A stretch of DNA of 64,000 nt from Comamonadaceae bacterium (GTDB lineage Bacteria > Pseudomonadota > Gammaproteobacteria > Burkholderiales > Burkholderiaceae_C), in the NCBI GenBank assembly GCA_947443645.1, contig CANEXF010000001.1:62001-126000 (forward strand), given 5' to 3'. Position numbers and translations under genes: made by a program. Positions 27,274-37,213 of the stretch are shown one piece after another (the stretch's first letter is position 1; each line of letters opens with the position of its first letter). The notes under the pieces were generated by a model. It saw only the letters and a program-made list of their open reading frames with translations, ran no database searches and was not told where the DNA came from.

Positions 27274-28183
27274 GTTTTTGGCGTTTGATCAGGCCGCCCA
27301 GCATGACGCAGGCCAGCGCCGCCACGACCAGCGCCACACCGGCCCATTGCCAGGGTGTGACGACTTCGCCCAGCACCAGCATGCCGGCGGCCAGGCCGAC
27401 AATCGGCACGCCCAGGCTGAAGGGTGCGACCCGGTTGGCCGGGTGGCGCTTGAGCAGTCCGGTCCACAGGCTGTAGCCAACAATGGTCGCGCCCCAACCC
27501 AGGTAAGCCACTGCGAGCCAGCTGGACGGGCGCGCCGCCAGCCACTGCCAGCGCAGCGCCGGGTCGTCAAACGCCAGCGACAGCGCGATGAAGGGCAGTA
27601 TCGCCACCGAGCTGCTCCAGACCACAAAAGCCACTGGCGAGTAGTCGGTATAGCGCTGCTGCACGCTGCGTGCGACGATGTTGGACATGGCCCACATCGC
27701 AGCTGCGCCCAGTGTCAGCGCAAAGCCGGCGATGGTGGTGGCGCTGCTGGCGGCACCCGGCGCCAGATAGTTCAGCACAAAGCAGCCCAGGCCCAGCGCG
27801 GCCAGCAGCATGCCGGCCTGCAGCGGCCGGCTGGCGCGTTCATGCAGCAAGGCAAAGCCGAACAGCGCGGTGAAAAATACCTGGGTCTGCAGCAACACCG
27901 ACGCCAGCGCCGCCGTCATGCCGACATGCAGCGCCAGAAACAGGATGCCGAACTGGCCCACGCCCTGAAAGCAGCCATACAGCAGCAGCCATTTCCAGTG
28001 GATGCGCGGCGGCTTGATGAACAGCGCCAAAGGCAGCACGGCAAACAGATAGCGCGCCGCGCCCAGCTGGAGAGGGCTGAAGTCGCGCAGCGCAAACTTC
28101 ATGACCACAAAGTTCACGCCCCAGACCAGCACCACCACCAGCGCGGCGGCCAGGTCGCGTCCGCTCAGGGCCTGGCTCTTCAT
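27266..28183 (-). CDS. EamA/DMT-family transporter
   Basis: The 305-residue inner-membrane protein has about ten helices arranged as two EamA repeats (about 10-140 and 155-295). LVVVLVWGVNFVVMKFAL and PLQLGAARYLFAVLPL are typical of the drug/metabolite transporter superfamily, with PIVGLAAGMLVLGE in the second repeat. Many relatives export amino acids or metabolites such as cysteine derivatives; the substrate here is not evident. It is convergent with pyrF, and the thioesterase gene upstream (24 bases) is on the same strand. Confidence 0.9.
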   Translation of the reverse strand: MKSQALSGRDLAAALVVVLVWGVNFVVMKFALRDFSPLQLGAARYLFAVLPLALFIKPPRIHWKWLLLYGCFQGVGQFGILFLALHVGMTAALASVLLQTQVFFTALFGFALLHERASRPLQAGMLLAALGLGCFVLNYLAPGAASSATTIAGFALTLGAAAMWAMSNIVARSVQQRYTDYSPVAFVVWSSSVAILPFIALSLAFDDPALRWQWLAARPSSWLAVAYLGWGATIVGYSLWTGLLKRHPANRVAPFSLGVPIVGLAAGMLVLGEVVTPWQWAGVALVVAALACVMLGGLIKRQKPF

Positions 28184-28207
28184 GCCCTGCAGCCCGTCGC
28201 GCTGAGC

Positions 28208-28657
28208 TCAGGCCAGTGCTTGCGCGGCACGCGAGGCGTCCAGGTGGGCTTTGACGTACTGGGCCAGCGCAATGTCGCTCGGTGTTTCCGGCTGCCAGGC
28301 CTGGACGGGTATGGTTTTTCCGTCCGGGTCTACTGCCACAAACACCACCACGCATTCGGTGACTTTTCCCATCTGCTCGAGCTTCATGTCGCCGGTGCGC
28401 ACCTCGACCGATATGTTCATGCTGCTGCTGCCCGTGTAGGCCAGCCTGGCCTCGACTTCCACCAGGTCGCCAATCCGGATCGGGCGCGTAAAGCGAATGC
28501 TGCCGACCGAGACCGTCACGCAATAGCGCTTGGCCCAGCGTGTGGCGCAGGCGTAGCCTGCTTCGTCTATCCATTTCATGACGGTGCCGCCATGCACCTT
28601 GCCGCCAAAGTTGATGGTGCTGGGTTCGGCCAGAAAGCGCAGAGTGATGTGGGACAT
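28208..28657 (-). CDS. Acyl-CoA thioesterase, hotdog fold (YciA-like)
   Basis: The 149-residue single hotdog domain hydrolyses acyl-CoA. GGKVHGGTVMKWIDEAG carries the helix with the catalytic Asp region, and IRFTRPIRIGDLVEVEARL and TGSSSMNISVEV are core strands. The length and order match YciA-type cytoplasmic thioesterases. It lies upstream of the EamA gene on the same strand, probably co-transcribed. The acyl chain preference is unknown. Confidence 0.9.
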   Translation of the reverse strand: MSHITLRFLAEPSTINFGGKVHGGTVMKWIDEAGYACATRWAKRYCVTVSVGSIRFTRPIRIGDLVEVEARLAYTGSSSMNISVEVRTGDMKLEQMGKVTECVVVFVAVDPDGKTIPVQAWQPETPSDIALAQYVKAHLDASRAAQALA

Positions 28658-28677
28658 GATGTACTCCGAATTGACTT

Positions 28678-28733
28678 GCTATGCTAATAATAGCTGCCAG
28701 CGCTCGTCCTGATTGCGTTGGCGGCTATTTTTT
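28678..28733 (+). repeat. R1 mini-repeat between the thioesterase gene and uvrA
   Basis: GCTATGCTAATAATAGC, then TGCCAGCGCTCGT, then an inverted GCGTTGGCGGCTATT arm and six T. The T run is on the + strand although both flanking genes run leftward, so it is poorly placed to end uvrA transcription. Confidence 0.75.
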
Positions 28734-28734
28734 C

Positions 28735-31700
28735 TCACAACAGGCGTTTGAGGTAGCGACCGGTGTGGCTGTCGGGGTTGTCGGCAATGTCTTCCGGCGT
28801 GCCCACGCCGACCACGGTGCCGCCACCGGCACCGCCTTCGGGGCCCATGTCAATCAACCAGTCGGCGGTCTTGATCACGTCCAGGTTGTGCTCGATCACG
28901 ACGATGGTGTTGCCCGCGTCGCGCAGCTGGTGCAAGACCCTGAGCAGCAGATCAATGTCGGCAAAGTGCAGGCCGGTGGTTGGCTCATCCAGAATGTAGA
29001 GCGTGCGGCCGGTGTCGCGTTTGGACAGCTCCAGCGCGAGCTTGACGCGCTGCGCCTCGCCGCCCGACAGCGTGGTCGCGGCCTGACCCAGCTTGACGTA
29101 GGACAGGCCCACGTCCAGCAGCGTGTGCAGCTTGCGCGCAATTGTCGGCACGGCCTTGAAGAACTCGGACGCGGCCTCGACCGTGAGGTCCAGAATCTGG
29201 GCGATGTTTTTGCCCTTGTACTGCACTTCCAGGGTTTCTCGGTTGTAGCGCATGCCTTTGCAGACATCACAGGGCACGTAGACGTCGGGCAAAAAGTGCA
29301 TCTCGACTTTCACCATGCCGTCGCCCTGGCAGGCTTCGCAGCGGCCACCGGCGACGTTGAAGCTGAAACGGCCCGAACCGTAGCCGCGCTCGCGCGCGGT
29401 GTTCATCTCGGCCAGCAGCTCGCGAATCGGCGTGAACAGGCCGGTATAAGTGGCGGGGTTGCTGCGCGGCGTGCGGCCAATGGGCGACTGGTCAACATTG
29501 ATGACCTTGTCGAAGTGCTCTATGCCTTCTATGCTTTCGTGTGCCGCAGGCTCTTCGTGTGAGCGGTAAAGCGTGCGCGCCACGGCCGCGTAAAGCGTGT
29601 CGTTGACCAGCGTCGACTTGCCTGAACCCGACACGCCCGTGACGCAGGTCAGCAGGCCGACCGGAAACTCCACGCTCACGCCCTTGAGGTTGTGACCGGT
29701 GGCATTGATCACGCGCAGCGCCTGCATGTCGCCCAGCGTGGCCTGGTGCACCGCTTCGCGCTCGGCGCGCCGCGTGGCGGCCGGACTGGGCGGAAAGCGC
29801 GACGGCTTTTTGCCGGCAAACGCATCGACGCTCTTGACGGTGGGCAGCCAGGCGGTGCGTTTGGCGGGCACCGCAATTTTCAGCGTGCCGGCGAGGTATT
29901 TGCCCGTCAGTGAGGCCGGGTTGGCCTTGACTTGCTCGTAACTGCCCTGGGCCATCACCCGGCCGCCATGCACGCCGGCGCCCGGCCCCATGTCGATCAC
30001 ATGGTCGGCCGCGCGAATCATGTCTTCGTCGTGCTCGACCACCAGCACGCTGTTGCCGATGTCACGCAAATGCTTGAGCGTGTCGATCAGGCGGTCGTTG
30101 TCGCGCTGGTGCAGGCCAATGCTGGGCTCGTCGAGCACATACATCACGCCGGTCAGGCCAGAGCCGATCTGCGAGGCCAGCCGGATGCGCTGCGATTCAC
30201 CGCCGGACAGTGTCTCGGCGCTGCGGTCCAGGCTCAGGTAATTCAGCCCGACGTCGTTGAGGAACTTCAGGCGCAGCCCGATCTCGCGCACCACCTTGTC
30301 GGCAATCTCGGCCTTGGCGCCCTGCATTTTCAGATGGCTGAAATAGGCAAAACTCTCGCGCAGCGTGTCATGGCTGATCTCGAAGATCGCCTTGCGCGCG
30401 CGCGGCGCGCCGGCCTCTTCGCTGTCAGGCGCGCTGACCAGATAGACATGGCGCGCTTCACGCCGCAGCCGGGTGCCGCCGCAATCGGGGCAGGGCTGCA
30501 CGCTGCGGTAACGCGCGAGCTCTTCGCGCACGGCGGTCGAATCGGTTTCCTTGTAGCGACGCTCGAAGTTGGTGATCACGCCTTCAAACGGGTGCTTCTT
30601 GCTGACTTTTTTACCGGCCGTGCTGCCGGAATCCATCACGTAGCTGAACTTGATGTCTTCCTCGCCCGAGCCATGCAGCACGACTTGTTGCACGCTGGCC
30701 GGCAGGTTTTCAAAGGCCGTGTCGATGTCAAACTGGTAGTGTTTGGCCAGGCTTTCGAGCATCGAGAAATAGTAGGCATTGCGCCTGTCCCAGCCCTTGA
30801 CGGCGCCGCTGGCCAGGCTCAGCGAGGGGAAGGCCACGATGCGTGTGGGATCGAAAAATTCCTTGTGCCCCAGGCCATCGCAGCCCGGGCAGGCGCCCAC
30901 GGGCGAGTTGAAGGAGAAAAGCCGCGGCTCCATCTCGCTGAGCGAGTAGCTGCAGACCGGGCAGGAAAACTTGGCGCTGAACAGATGCTCCTTGCCGCTG
31001 TCCATTTCGAGTGCGATGGCCTTGCTGTCGGCCAGGCGCAGCGCGGCTTCGAAACTTTCGGCCAGGCGCTGGCGCATGTTGTCAAAATCCGTTCGGGCGG
31101 TGCTTGGAGACGCCTCCGATAGCTCTTCGGCAAGCTCGGCGTGTGTGGGTGCGCGGCGCACCTTGATGCGGTCAATCACCACATCAATGTCGTGCTTCTC
31201 GGTTTTCTTGAGTTTTGGCAGGGCATCGAACTCGTAGGCCTGGCCGTCGACGCGAAAGCGCACATAGCCCTGGGCCTGCATTTCGGAAAACACATCGACA
31301 AACTCGCCTTTGCGTTCGCGCGCCACGGGCGCCAGAATCATCAGCTTGGTGTCTTCGGGCAGCGCCAGCACGCTGTCGACCATTTCGCTGACGCTTTGCG
31401 CCTGCAGCGGCAAATCATGCTCGGGGCAAAACGGCGTGCCGGCGCGCGCAAACAAAAGCCGCAGGTAGTCGTGGATCTCGGTGACCGTGCCGACGGTGGA
31501 GCGCGGGTTGTGGCTGGTGGCTTTTTGTTCTATGGAAATGGCTGGCGACAGGCCTTCGATCATGTCCACATCGGGCTTGTCCATCAGCTGCAGAAACTGC
31601 CGTGCGTAGGTGGACAGGCTTTCCACGTAACGGCGCTGGCCTTCGGCGTACAGCGTGTCAAAGGCGAGCGACGACTTGCCCGAGCCGCTCAGGCCGGTGA

Positions 31701-31932
31701 TGACCACCAGCTGGTTGCGCGGAATATCGAGGTCAATGTTTTTGAGATTGTGGGTACGTGCGCCGCGTATGCTGATGCGCTGGGCCGCAAAGACGGCCCG
31801 CATGCGTATCGCGTCTGAATTGCCTTCGTCCTGAGCCTGGCTCAGGATGCTCGTAGAGGCGGCTGAATTTGCCTGAGGCGGCTCTTCGCTGCGTTCGTTG
31901 GCGAGGTAGGTGTTGTCGTCAGGAGAGTTCAA
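28735..31932 (-). CDS. uvrA: Excinuclease ABC subunit A
   Basis: UvrA finds bulky DNA lesions and loads UvrB. The 1,065-residue frame has the first Walker [11 protein letters not shown] (80-89), zinc-finger cysteines, [13 protein letters not shown], a second Walker [11 protein letters not shown], the CEACQGDG zinc region and [15 protein letters not shown] with [11 protein letters not shown]. The start is uncertain. TTG 31932 opens the frame and the first 25 codons have strong third-position GC, which favours translation. ATG at residue 44 (31803) would give the compact N-terminus seen in E. coli. An R3 repeat lies between the two (residues about 26-37). Confidence 0.95.
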   Translation of the reverse strand: MNSPDDNTYLANERSEEPPQANSAASTSILSQAQDEGNSDAIRMRAVFAAQRISIRGARTHNLKNIDLDIPRNQLVVITGLSGSGKSSLAFDTLYAEGQRRYVESLSTYARQFLQLMDKPDVDMIEGLSPAISIEQKATSHNPRSTVGTVTEIHDYLRLLFARAGTPFCPEHDLPLQAQSVSEMVDSVLALPEDTKLMILAPVARERKGEFVDVFSEMQAQGYVRFRVDGQAYEFDALPKLKKTEKHDIDVVIDRIKVRRAPTHAELAEELSEASPSTARTDFDNMRQRLAESFEAALRLADSKAIALEMDSGKEHLFSAKFSCPVCSYSLSEMEPRLFSFNSPVGACPGCDGLGHKEFFDPTRIVAFPSLSLASGAVKGWDRRNAYYFSMLESLAKHYQFDIDTAFENLPASVQQVVLHGSGEEDIKFSYVMDSGSTAGKKVSKKHPFEGVITNFERRYKETDSTAVREELARYRSVQPCPDCGGTRLRREARHVYLVSAPDSEEAGAPRARKAIFEISHDTLRESFAYFSHLKMQGAKAEIADKVVREIGLRLKFLNDVGLNYLSLDRSAETLSGGESQRIRLASQIGSGLTGVMYVLDEPSIGLHQRDNDRLIDTLKHLRDIGNSVLVVEHDEDMIRAADHVIDMGPGAGVHGGRVMAQGSYEQVKANPASLTGKYLAGTLKIAVPAKRTAWLPTVKSVDAFAGKKPSRFPPSPAATRRAEREAVHQATLGDMQALRVINATGHNLKGVSVEFPVGLLTCVTGVSGSGKSTLVNDTLYAAVARTLYRSHEEPAAHESIEGIEHFDKVINVDQSPIGRTPRSNPATYTGLFTPIRELLAEMNTARERGYGSGRFSFNVAGGRCEACQGDGMVKVEMHFLPDVYVPCDVCKGMRYNRETLEVQYKGKNIAQILDLTVEAASEFFKAVPTIARKLHTLLDVGLSYVKLGQAATTLSGGEAQRVKLALELSKRDTGRTLYILDEPTTGLHFADIDLLLRVLHQLRDAGNTIVVIEHNLDVIKTADWLIDMGPEGGAGGGTVVGVGTPEDIADNPDSHTGRYLKRLL
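31822..31857 (-). repeat. R3 palindrome at the uvrA 5' end
   Basis: CATCCTGAGCCAGG and GCTCAGGACGAAGG, read on the minus strand, form a GAGCC/GGCTC-type palindrome related to the R3 copies at 42990 and 47491. If TTG 31932 is the start, it encodes [12 protein letters not shown]. Confidence 0.55.
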
Positions 31933-32112
31933 TGGAATGCAGGCGCCGCAAAACTCTCAATCATAGACCGAAGCCCTGTTTCAAGCACAATACAAGGCTG
32001 TGACCCCGGCTGGCGCCGTACTCCAAGTGGTGTCGGCCGGCCAGCCTTATTTTTTTGACCCTAGACCGCTCCACCTGTTTTGACCGCGCCTTCCGCCATC
32101 CCGTCCTTCCCC

Positions 32113-33348
32113 ATGACCGCCATGGAGCGGCGCGCCAGCGCCTCCCTGGCCTCGATTTTCGCCTTGCGCATGCTGGGGCTGTTCCTGGTGTTGCCGGTGT
32201 TTGCGCTGGAAGCGGCCAGATACCCAGGTGGTGATGACCCGGCCCGTGTCGGTCTGGCCATGGGCATTTATGGTCTGACGCAAGGTCTGTTGCAGATTCC
32301 GTTCGGGATCGCTTCGGATTGGTGGGGCCGCAAACCGGTAATGCTGGCCGGGCTGCTGATGTTTGCGCTGGGCAGCTTTGTGGCCGCTTGGGCGCCTGAC
32401 CTGAGCTGGCTGGTGATTGGCCGCGCGCTGCAAGGCGCGGGCGCGATTTCGGCCGCCGTCACGGCCATGCTGGCCGACCTCACGCGTGACGAGGTGCGTA
32501 CCAAGGCCATGGCGCTGGTCGGCAGCAGCATTGCGCTGATGTTTGCGCTGGCGCTGGTGCTGGCGCCGCTGCTGGCCGGCTATATCGGCTTGCACGGGCT
32601 GTTCGCACTGACTGGCTCGCTGGCGCTGGCGGGCATGGCGGCCGTGCTTTGGTGGGTGCCGCCAGAGCCTTTGCAGCATGCCGACCGGCCGCGCGGCAGC
32701 TTGCTGGAAGTGCTCAGAGACAAGGCGTTGCTGCGGCTTGATGTCGGTGTGTTTGTGCTGCATGCGGTGCAGCTGGCGATGTGGGTGGCTATTCCCGCCT
32801 TGCTGGTCGCGGCCGGGCTGGACAAGGCCTTGCATTGGCAGATTTACCTGCCGGCCGTGCTGGCTTCTTTCGTGGTCATGGGCCTGACGCTGTTTCCGCT
32901 TGAAAAACGCGGTTATCTGCGCGCCGTTTTTCTAGGCGCGGTGGGCTTGATCTTTCTGGTGCAGCTGGGACTGCTCTGGTCCCTGAAGCTGGCTTCGCCC
33001 AACCTGGGTCTGCTGGGCGCGCTGCTGTTTTTGTTTTTTTGCGGTTTCAATGTGCTCGAAGCCACCCAACCCAGTCTGGCTTCACGCTTGGCGCCTGCCC
33101 ATGCGCGTGGGGCGGCCTTGGGGGTTTACAACACGCTGCAGTCGCTCGGGTTTTTTGCCGGTGGCGCAGTCGGCGGCTGGATCACCAAGAGCCAGGGCGC
33201 GCAGGGCCTGTTTCTGGTTTGCGGCGCCTTGATGCTGCTCTGGTTGCTGGTCGCCTGGTCCATGAAAGCGCCCAGCAGGCAGGCCGGGTTGGCCGCAAGT
33301 TCTCGCCCCGTCGCTGATGCAATGACGGCCCAGCCAGTTAAACTGTGA
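32113..33348 (+). CDS. Major facilitator superfamily transporter
   Basis: The 411-residue protein has twelve predicted helices. Motif A is GIASDWWGRKPVMLAG between helices 2 and 3, and an RALQGAGAISAAVTAMLADL stretch forms helix 4. It resembles the YajR/drug-efflux-like MFS proteins that lie between uvrA and ssb in many Burkholderiales. I choose ATG 32113; TTG 32080 and ATG 32122 are alternatives. It ends 27 bases before ssb. The substrate is unknown. Confidence 0.9.
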   Translation: MTAMERRASASLASIFALRMLGLFLVLPVFALEAARYPGGDDPARVGLAMGIYGLTQGLLQIPFGIASDWWGRKPVMLAGLLMFALGSFVAAWAPDLSWLVIGRALQGAGAISAAVTAMLADLTRDEVRTKAMALVGSSIALMFALALVLAPLLAGYIGLHGLFALTGSLALAGMAAVLWWVPPEPLQHADRPRGSLLEVLRDKALLRLDVGVFVLHAVQLAMWVAIPALLVAAGLDKALHWQIYLPAVLASFVVMGLTLFPLEKRGYLRAVFLGAVGLIFLVQLGLLWSLKLASPNLGLLGALLFLFFCGFNVLEATQPSLASRLAPAHARGAALGVYNTLQSLGFFAGGAVGGWITKSQGAQGLFLVCGALMLLWLLVAWSMKAPSRQAGLAASSRPVADAMTAQPVKL

Positions 33349-33375
33349 GCACAAGCTAGATTAGGAGAACAGGCC

Positions 33376-33876
33376 ATGGCCTCAGTCAATAAAGTCATCA
33401 TCGTCGGCAACCTCGGCCGCGACCCAGAAACCCGAGCCTTCCCGAATGGCGATCAGGTCACCAACGTGACTATCGCCACGACGGACCGCTATAAGGACAA
33501 GACCAGCGGTGAGATGAAAGAAATCACCGAGTGGCACCGCGTGAGCTTTTTCGGCCGCCTGGCCGAGATCGCCGGCCAGTACCTGCGCAAAGGCTCGCAG
33601 GTCTATGTCGAAGGCAGCTTGCGTACGCGCAAGTGGACCGACAAGGACGGCGTAGAGAAATTCACCACTGAAATCCGCGCTGACTCCATGCAAATGCTGG
33701 GCAGCCGTCAGGGCATGGGTGGCGGCTCAGGTGGCGATGACGGCAGTGGCTACGAGGCGCCTAGCCGCCCAGCGGCCGCCCCGGCACGGGCACCTGCTGC
33801 TGCGCCACGCCAGGCGCCTGCTGCGGCCAAGGCAGCAAGTGGCTTTGACGACATGGACGACGACATTCCGTTTTGA
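33376..33876 (+). CDS. ssb: Single-stranded DNA-binding protein
   Basis: SSB coats single-stranded DNA in replication, repair and recombination. The 166-residue protein has an N-terminal OB fold (about 1-112: [38 protein letters not shown]). A Gly/Ala/Pro-rich linker follows, and the acidic tip DDMDDDIPF binds partner proteins. TAGGAG precedes ATG 33376. A rho-independent terminator follows. I could not see a LexA box upstream. Confidence 0.98.
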   Translation: MASVNKVIIVGNLGRDPETRAFPNGDQVTNVTIATTDRYKDKTSGEMKEITEWHRVSFFGRLAEIAGQYLRKGSQVYVEGSLRTRKWTDKDGVEKFTTEIRADSMQMLGSRQGMGGGSGGDDGSGYEAPSRPAAAPARAPAAAPRQAPAAAKAASGFDDMDDDIPF

Positions 33877-33921
33877 TTTTTTTTAGCGGGTCAGCCGCAT
33901 GTCGCAAAAGTCCGCAAGCAG

Positions 33922-33944
33922 AGCCCGTTTCAGACGGGCTTTTT
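33922..33944 (+). terminator. Rho-independent terminator after ssb
   Basis: AGCCCGT (33922-33928) pairs perfectly with ACGGGCT (33934-33940) around a 5-base loop, followed by TTTT. Confidence 0.8.
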
Positions 33945-34112
33945 GCTTCAGGGCGCGCTGGCCCACGGCTTGAATTGGTTTTTTCTTACAAACAAAGCAC
34001 GCCGCACCGGGTCTTCGTGGGTAGCATTGCCCAAGTGCTGGAAACTTTGCCTGAGCCCGGCTGGCGTGCGACGTCGCTTGCCGATCCAGCAGGCCACGTA
34101 CAACGACAATCA

Positions 34113-35546
34113 ATGATGAAACATATCCAGCCCTCCCGCTTTCTTTTGTGTGCAGCCTGGTTGCTGGCAGGCGCGTTTGCGACCAAGTCGGCCTGCGCGC
34201 TGGGGGGGACTGACCCCGTGGTTGATATTCTGACGGTGCCCGGCAGTGCCGGTCTGGGCTTTGTGACGCGTGTCGAAACGTCGCCTTACCGGGGCGGTGG
34301 CACGCGCTACGATTTGCTGCCGGTTTACCTCTACGAAGGCGAGCGTTTGTTTTTGCATGCCAACCGGGTTGGCTTGAAGCTGCTCAACAACAACGACGGC
34401 AAAACTGGCGAGCCCAACGGTGTGCAGCGCCTGGACCTGTTTGTCGAGCAGCGGCTCGAAGGCCATCCGGTGGGTCGCATTCCTGCCAGCCTGGTCGGCA
34501 TGGCGCCGCGTGATTCCGGCATTGATCTTGGGCTGTCCTACCGCTACCGCCAGCCTTGGGGTATTTTGCAGGCCGAGCTGCTTCACGACATCGGAAAAAC
34601 CTACAAGGGCACCGAGGTTCGGCTGGGCTACAGCTATGACTGGCGCTCGGGACCCTGGACTTTGCGTCCCAATGTGACGGTCGCGGTTCGCGACGCCAGG
34701 CTCAACAATTATTACTACGGCGTGCTGGCCAGTGAAGCCACAGCCGAGCGAGCGGCCTACACCCCGGGTTATGGCATCAACACCTCGGTGGGCCTGTATG
34801 GCACTTATGACATGTCGCAGCGCTGGCGCCTGCTGGCCGGTGTGTCGGCCACGGTTCTGGGCAACTCGGTCAAGGACAGTCCCATCGTCCAAAAACGGGT
34901 GCTGCCAGCTGTCTACATAGGCGCGGTTTACGATTTTGGCGGCCACAAGCGCGAGTGGGCTTACAACGATTCGCCGACCTATTTCAAGGCGCTGTATGGC
35001 AAAGCGGCGGAGCCGAGCTGCCATCTGGCCAGGATCATCACTGCGCGCTGCTTTTCGACCGCGTCCAGCAATGCCACCAGCATCAGCGGCATTCAGATTG
35101 GCAAGCCTTTTATTCAAAAGCTCAATGGCTGGCCGCTGGACTTTGCCGGCTACGTCGGACTGACGCGCCACAACGACTCCGGCTTGCAGGCCGGTGGCCT
35201 GCAACTGGATCTCTTCATGAAGGCGATTTATTCCGGATTCCCGTGGAGTGACCGCGTCAAGACGCGGCTCGGCATGGGCCTGGGCTTGTCTGCGGCGCAG
35301 CGCGTGCCTTACACCGAGGTCAGCAGCCAGGCCTCAGGTGGCAAGACCACCTCGCGTTTGCTCAACTACATGGATCCGACGCTGGACGTCAGCGTCGGTG
35401 ATTTGCTGGGTGTGCGTTCGCTCAAGGAGACTTATGTCGGCTTTGGCGTGTCGCACCGCTCCGGCATTTTCGGCTCCTCACGGCTGCTGGGCAACGTCAA
35501 CGGCGGCTCCAACTACATCTACACCTATCTTGAGACGGCGTTTTAA
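34113..35546 (+). CDS. MipA/OmpV-family outer-membrane protein, enlarged
   Basis: The protein of about 477 residues begins MMKHIQPSRFLL and has a signal peptide ending near SACA before LGG. The N-terminal part (about 35-285) resembles MipA/OmpV: RYDLLPVYLYEGERLFLHANRVGLKLL, then alternating strands to YIGAVYDFGG. About 190 more residues follow with further beta-strand-like repeats, ending in ETYVGFGVSHRSG and C-terminal Phe, the usual outer-membrane assembly signal. MipA-like proteins are normally about 250-280 residues, so this one is nearly twice the size. The function is unknown beyond a probable beta-barrel. The frame is open upstream to 33873 across the ssb terminator, so ATG 34113 or 34116 is preferred. 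Confidence 0.78.
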   Translation: MMKHIQPSRFLLCAAWLLAGAFATKSACALGGTDPVVDILTVPGSAGLGFVTRVETSPYRGGGTRYDLLPVYLYEGERLFLHANRVGLKLLNNNDGKTGEPNGVQRLDLFVEQRLEGHPVGRIPASLVGMAPRDSGIDLGLSYRYRQPWGILQAELLHDIGKTYKGTEVRLGYSYDWRSGPWTLRPNVTVAVRDARLNNYYYGVLASEATAERAAYTPGYGINTSVGLYGTYDMSQRWRLLAGVSATVLGNSVKDSPIVQKRVLPAVYIGAVYDFGGHKREWAYNDSPTYFKALYGKAAEPSCHLARIITARCFSTASSNATSISGIQIGKPFIQKLNGWPLDFAGYVGLTRHNDSGLQAGGLQLDLFMKAIYSGFPWSDRVKTRLGMGLGLSAAQRVPYTEVSSQASGGKTTSRLLNYMDPTLDVSVGDLLGVRSLKETYVGFGVSHRSGIFGSSRLLGNVNGGSNYIYTYLETAF

Positions 35547-35576
35547 AGTTCATTAAAGGCCGGCTCTTGATGGCAT

Positions 35577-37064
35577 TTAGTGCGCATCGGCTTGTTGGGC
35601 CGCCCTGATGCTGGCGCTATCGTCGCCTTTTGCACCATTGAAGAACAGGTTGAGCAGCACCGCAGTGATGGACGCCAGCAGGATGCCGGACTCGATCAGG
35701 GGATGAAGTCCGTGAGGCATCCATTGCTTGAAGTTAGGTGCGATCAGCGGAATCATGCCGACGCCCAACGAAACAGCCACGATCAATGAATTAAAGCGCG
35801 CGGTCTTGAAGTCCACGCCTGCGAGTATGCGTATGCCGGTGGCCGCCACCATGCCGAACATGACCAGGCCAGCACCACCGAGGACTACGGTCGGGAGCGA
35901 CTCGACCAGCGCAGCCATTTTGGGCACTACGCCCAGCAGGATCAAAATGAGGCCGCCAGCGACGCAGACGAATCGGCTTTTGACGCCCGTGACAGCTACC
36001 AGTCCGACGTTTTGGGAAAAGCTGGTGTAGGGGAAGGTGTTGAAGATGCCGCCTATCAGTGTTCCCAAGCCGTCGGTGCGCAAGCCCCGCGTGAGCGCGG
36101 CCTGATCGACCTTGCGCCCGGTCATGTCGCCGAGGGCGAGGAACATGCCAGTGGACTCTATCATCACGACGATCATGACCAGCGTCATGGTGAGTATCAG
36201 AATCGGGTCAAAAGTGGGTGTGGCAATCTCAAATGGAAGCACCAGGTCAAACCAGGCGGCTTTGCTGACTTTTTCAAACGTCATCTGACCGAGCGCGGCA
36301 GCGACCGCAGCGCCAATCACAATTCCCAGCAGCACTGAGATATTGGCGATGAAGCCTTTGGTGAACCGGGCAATCAGCAAGATCGCGGCGAGCACCAGAG
36401 CGGCAATCCCCACGCCGTCCAGACTTGCATATTTCGGGTTGGGGATGCTGGCTGCGAGGGCCAGACCTTTGGGCAAGGGCGGCAGCGCCGATCCCTGCGC
36501 GGACGCGAAAGCGGTCGCGTCGGCAAGCCATTTGGCATGCTCTGGATTGACCACGCTGGGCGCGGTCGGGCCAAAGGGATTGCCAAAAATCCAGTTGATG
36601 CCTATGCGCATCAAGCTGATGCCAATGACGGCAATGATGGAGCCGGTCACCACAGGTGGAAAAAAGCGCAGCATGCGGCTCACCAGCGGCGCGATCGCTA
36701 TGGATATGATGCCCGCGCCAATGATGGCGCCGAAGATCAGGCCCGCGCCCTCTACGCCGGGGTGGCTACCAGCCATGGCCACCATGGGGGCGACTGACGC
36801 GAAAGTCACGCCCATCATCACCGGCAGCCGGATACCGAACCATTGCGTGGCACCCAGGGACTGGATTAGCGTGACCAGGCCGCAACAAAACAGGTCGGCC
36901 GAAATAAGCATGGCCACCTGCTCGGGGCTTAGCTTGAGTGCCCGGCCCACGATCAGCGGTACCGCGACAGCACCGGCATACATCACCAGTACATGTTGCA
37001 GACCTAATGCCGCCAGTTGCCCTGATGGCAAGCGTTCATCTACGGGGTGGACATGGGCAGTCAT
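35577..37064 (-). CDS. NCS2-family nucleobase:cation symporter (xanthine/uric acid type)
   Basis: The 495-residue inner-membrane protein has about 14 helices. LAALGLQHVLVMYAGAVAVP is the NCS2 N-terminal signature, and SFSQNVGLVAVTGVKSR is the substrate-motif region. GAGLVMFGMVAATGIRIL follows. The pattern is closest to xanthine/uric acid permeases rather than uracil permeases. AAGGAT precedes ATG at 37064-37062; 17 open codons upstream are less likely. Two TGTATAC sites lie 43-75 bases upstream and may bind a regulator. No purine catabolic genes are adjacent. Confidence 0.9.
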   Translation of the reverse strand: MTAHVHPVDERLPSGQLAALGLQHVLVMYAGAVAVPLIVGRALKLSPEQVAMLISADLFCCGLVTLIQSLGATQWFGIRLPVMMGVTFASVAPMVAMAGSHPGVEGAGLIFGAIIGAGIISIAIAPLVSRMLRFFPPVVTGSIIAVIGISLMRIGINWIFGNPFGPTAPSVVNPEHAKWLADATAFASAQGSALPPLPKGLALAASIPNPKYASLDGVGIAALVLAAILLIARFTKGFIANISVLLGIVIGAAVAAALGQMTFEKVSKAAWFDLVLPFEIATPTFDPILILTMTLVMIVVMIESTGMFLALGDMTGRKVDQAALTRGLRTDGLGTLIGGIFNTFPYTSFSQNVGLVAVTGVKSRFVCVAGGLILILLGVVPKMAALVESLPTVVLGGAGLVMFGMVAATGIRILAGVDFKTARFNSLIVAVSLGVGMIPLIAPNFKQWMPHGLHPLIESGILLASITAVLLNLFFNGAKGDDSASIRAAQQADAH

Positions 37065-37106
37065 GGGTATCCTTTGGCATGAGGTTGGGTTAATTGCATG
37101 CCAAAC

Positions 37107-37137
37107 TGTATACAAAGCAGTCGATGGCTTGTATACG
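37107..37137 (-). promoter_or_regulatory. Paired TGTATAC sites upstream of the NCS2 permease
   Basis: CTGTATACAAAG (37106-37117) and CTTGTATACGG (37128-37138) share the palindromic GTATAC core, with centres 23 bases apart, about two helical turns. TTGTATACAA-like operators are known for some GntR-family repressors. No such gene is in the window. Confidence 0.5.
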
Positions 37138-37213
37138 GACTTGCCCTAGGCCTGTCGTGCGTTCTCCGCTTGTTGCCGCGGCTGCGGGGACGCGGATCAG
37201 GCGCTGCCCTTCC

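Noticed and set aside
28678-28733. Hairpin plus T run as the uvrA terminator
   Set aside because: The T run follows the hairpin on the + strand, while uvrA and the thioesterase gene are transcribed leftward.
29932-31122. Long open frame on the + strand opposite uvrA (and similar ones opposite fadD, pyk, fba and holA)
   Set aside because: These are shadow frames of GC-rich genes, with odd His, Gln and Arg-rich translations and no domains. The opposite strand carries clear enzymes.
31933-32112. LexA (SOS) box near uvrA, or upstream of ssb
   Set aside because: No CTGT-N8-ACAG sequence is visible in these spacers; partial CTGT matches lack the second half.
33873-34112. 240-base upstream extension of the MipA-like gene
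   Set aside because: It runs through the ssb terminator and spoils the clear signal peptide that begins at 34113 or 34116.
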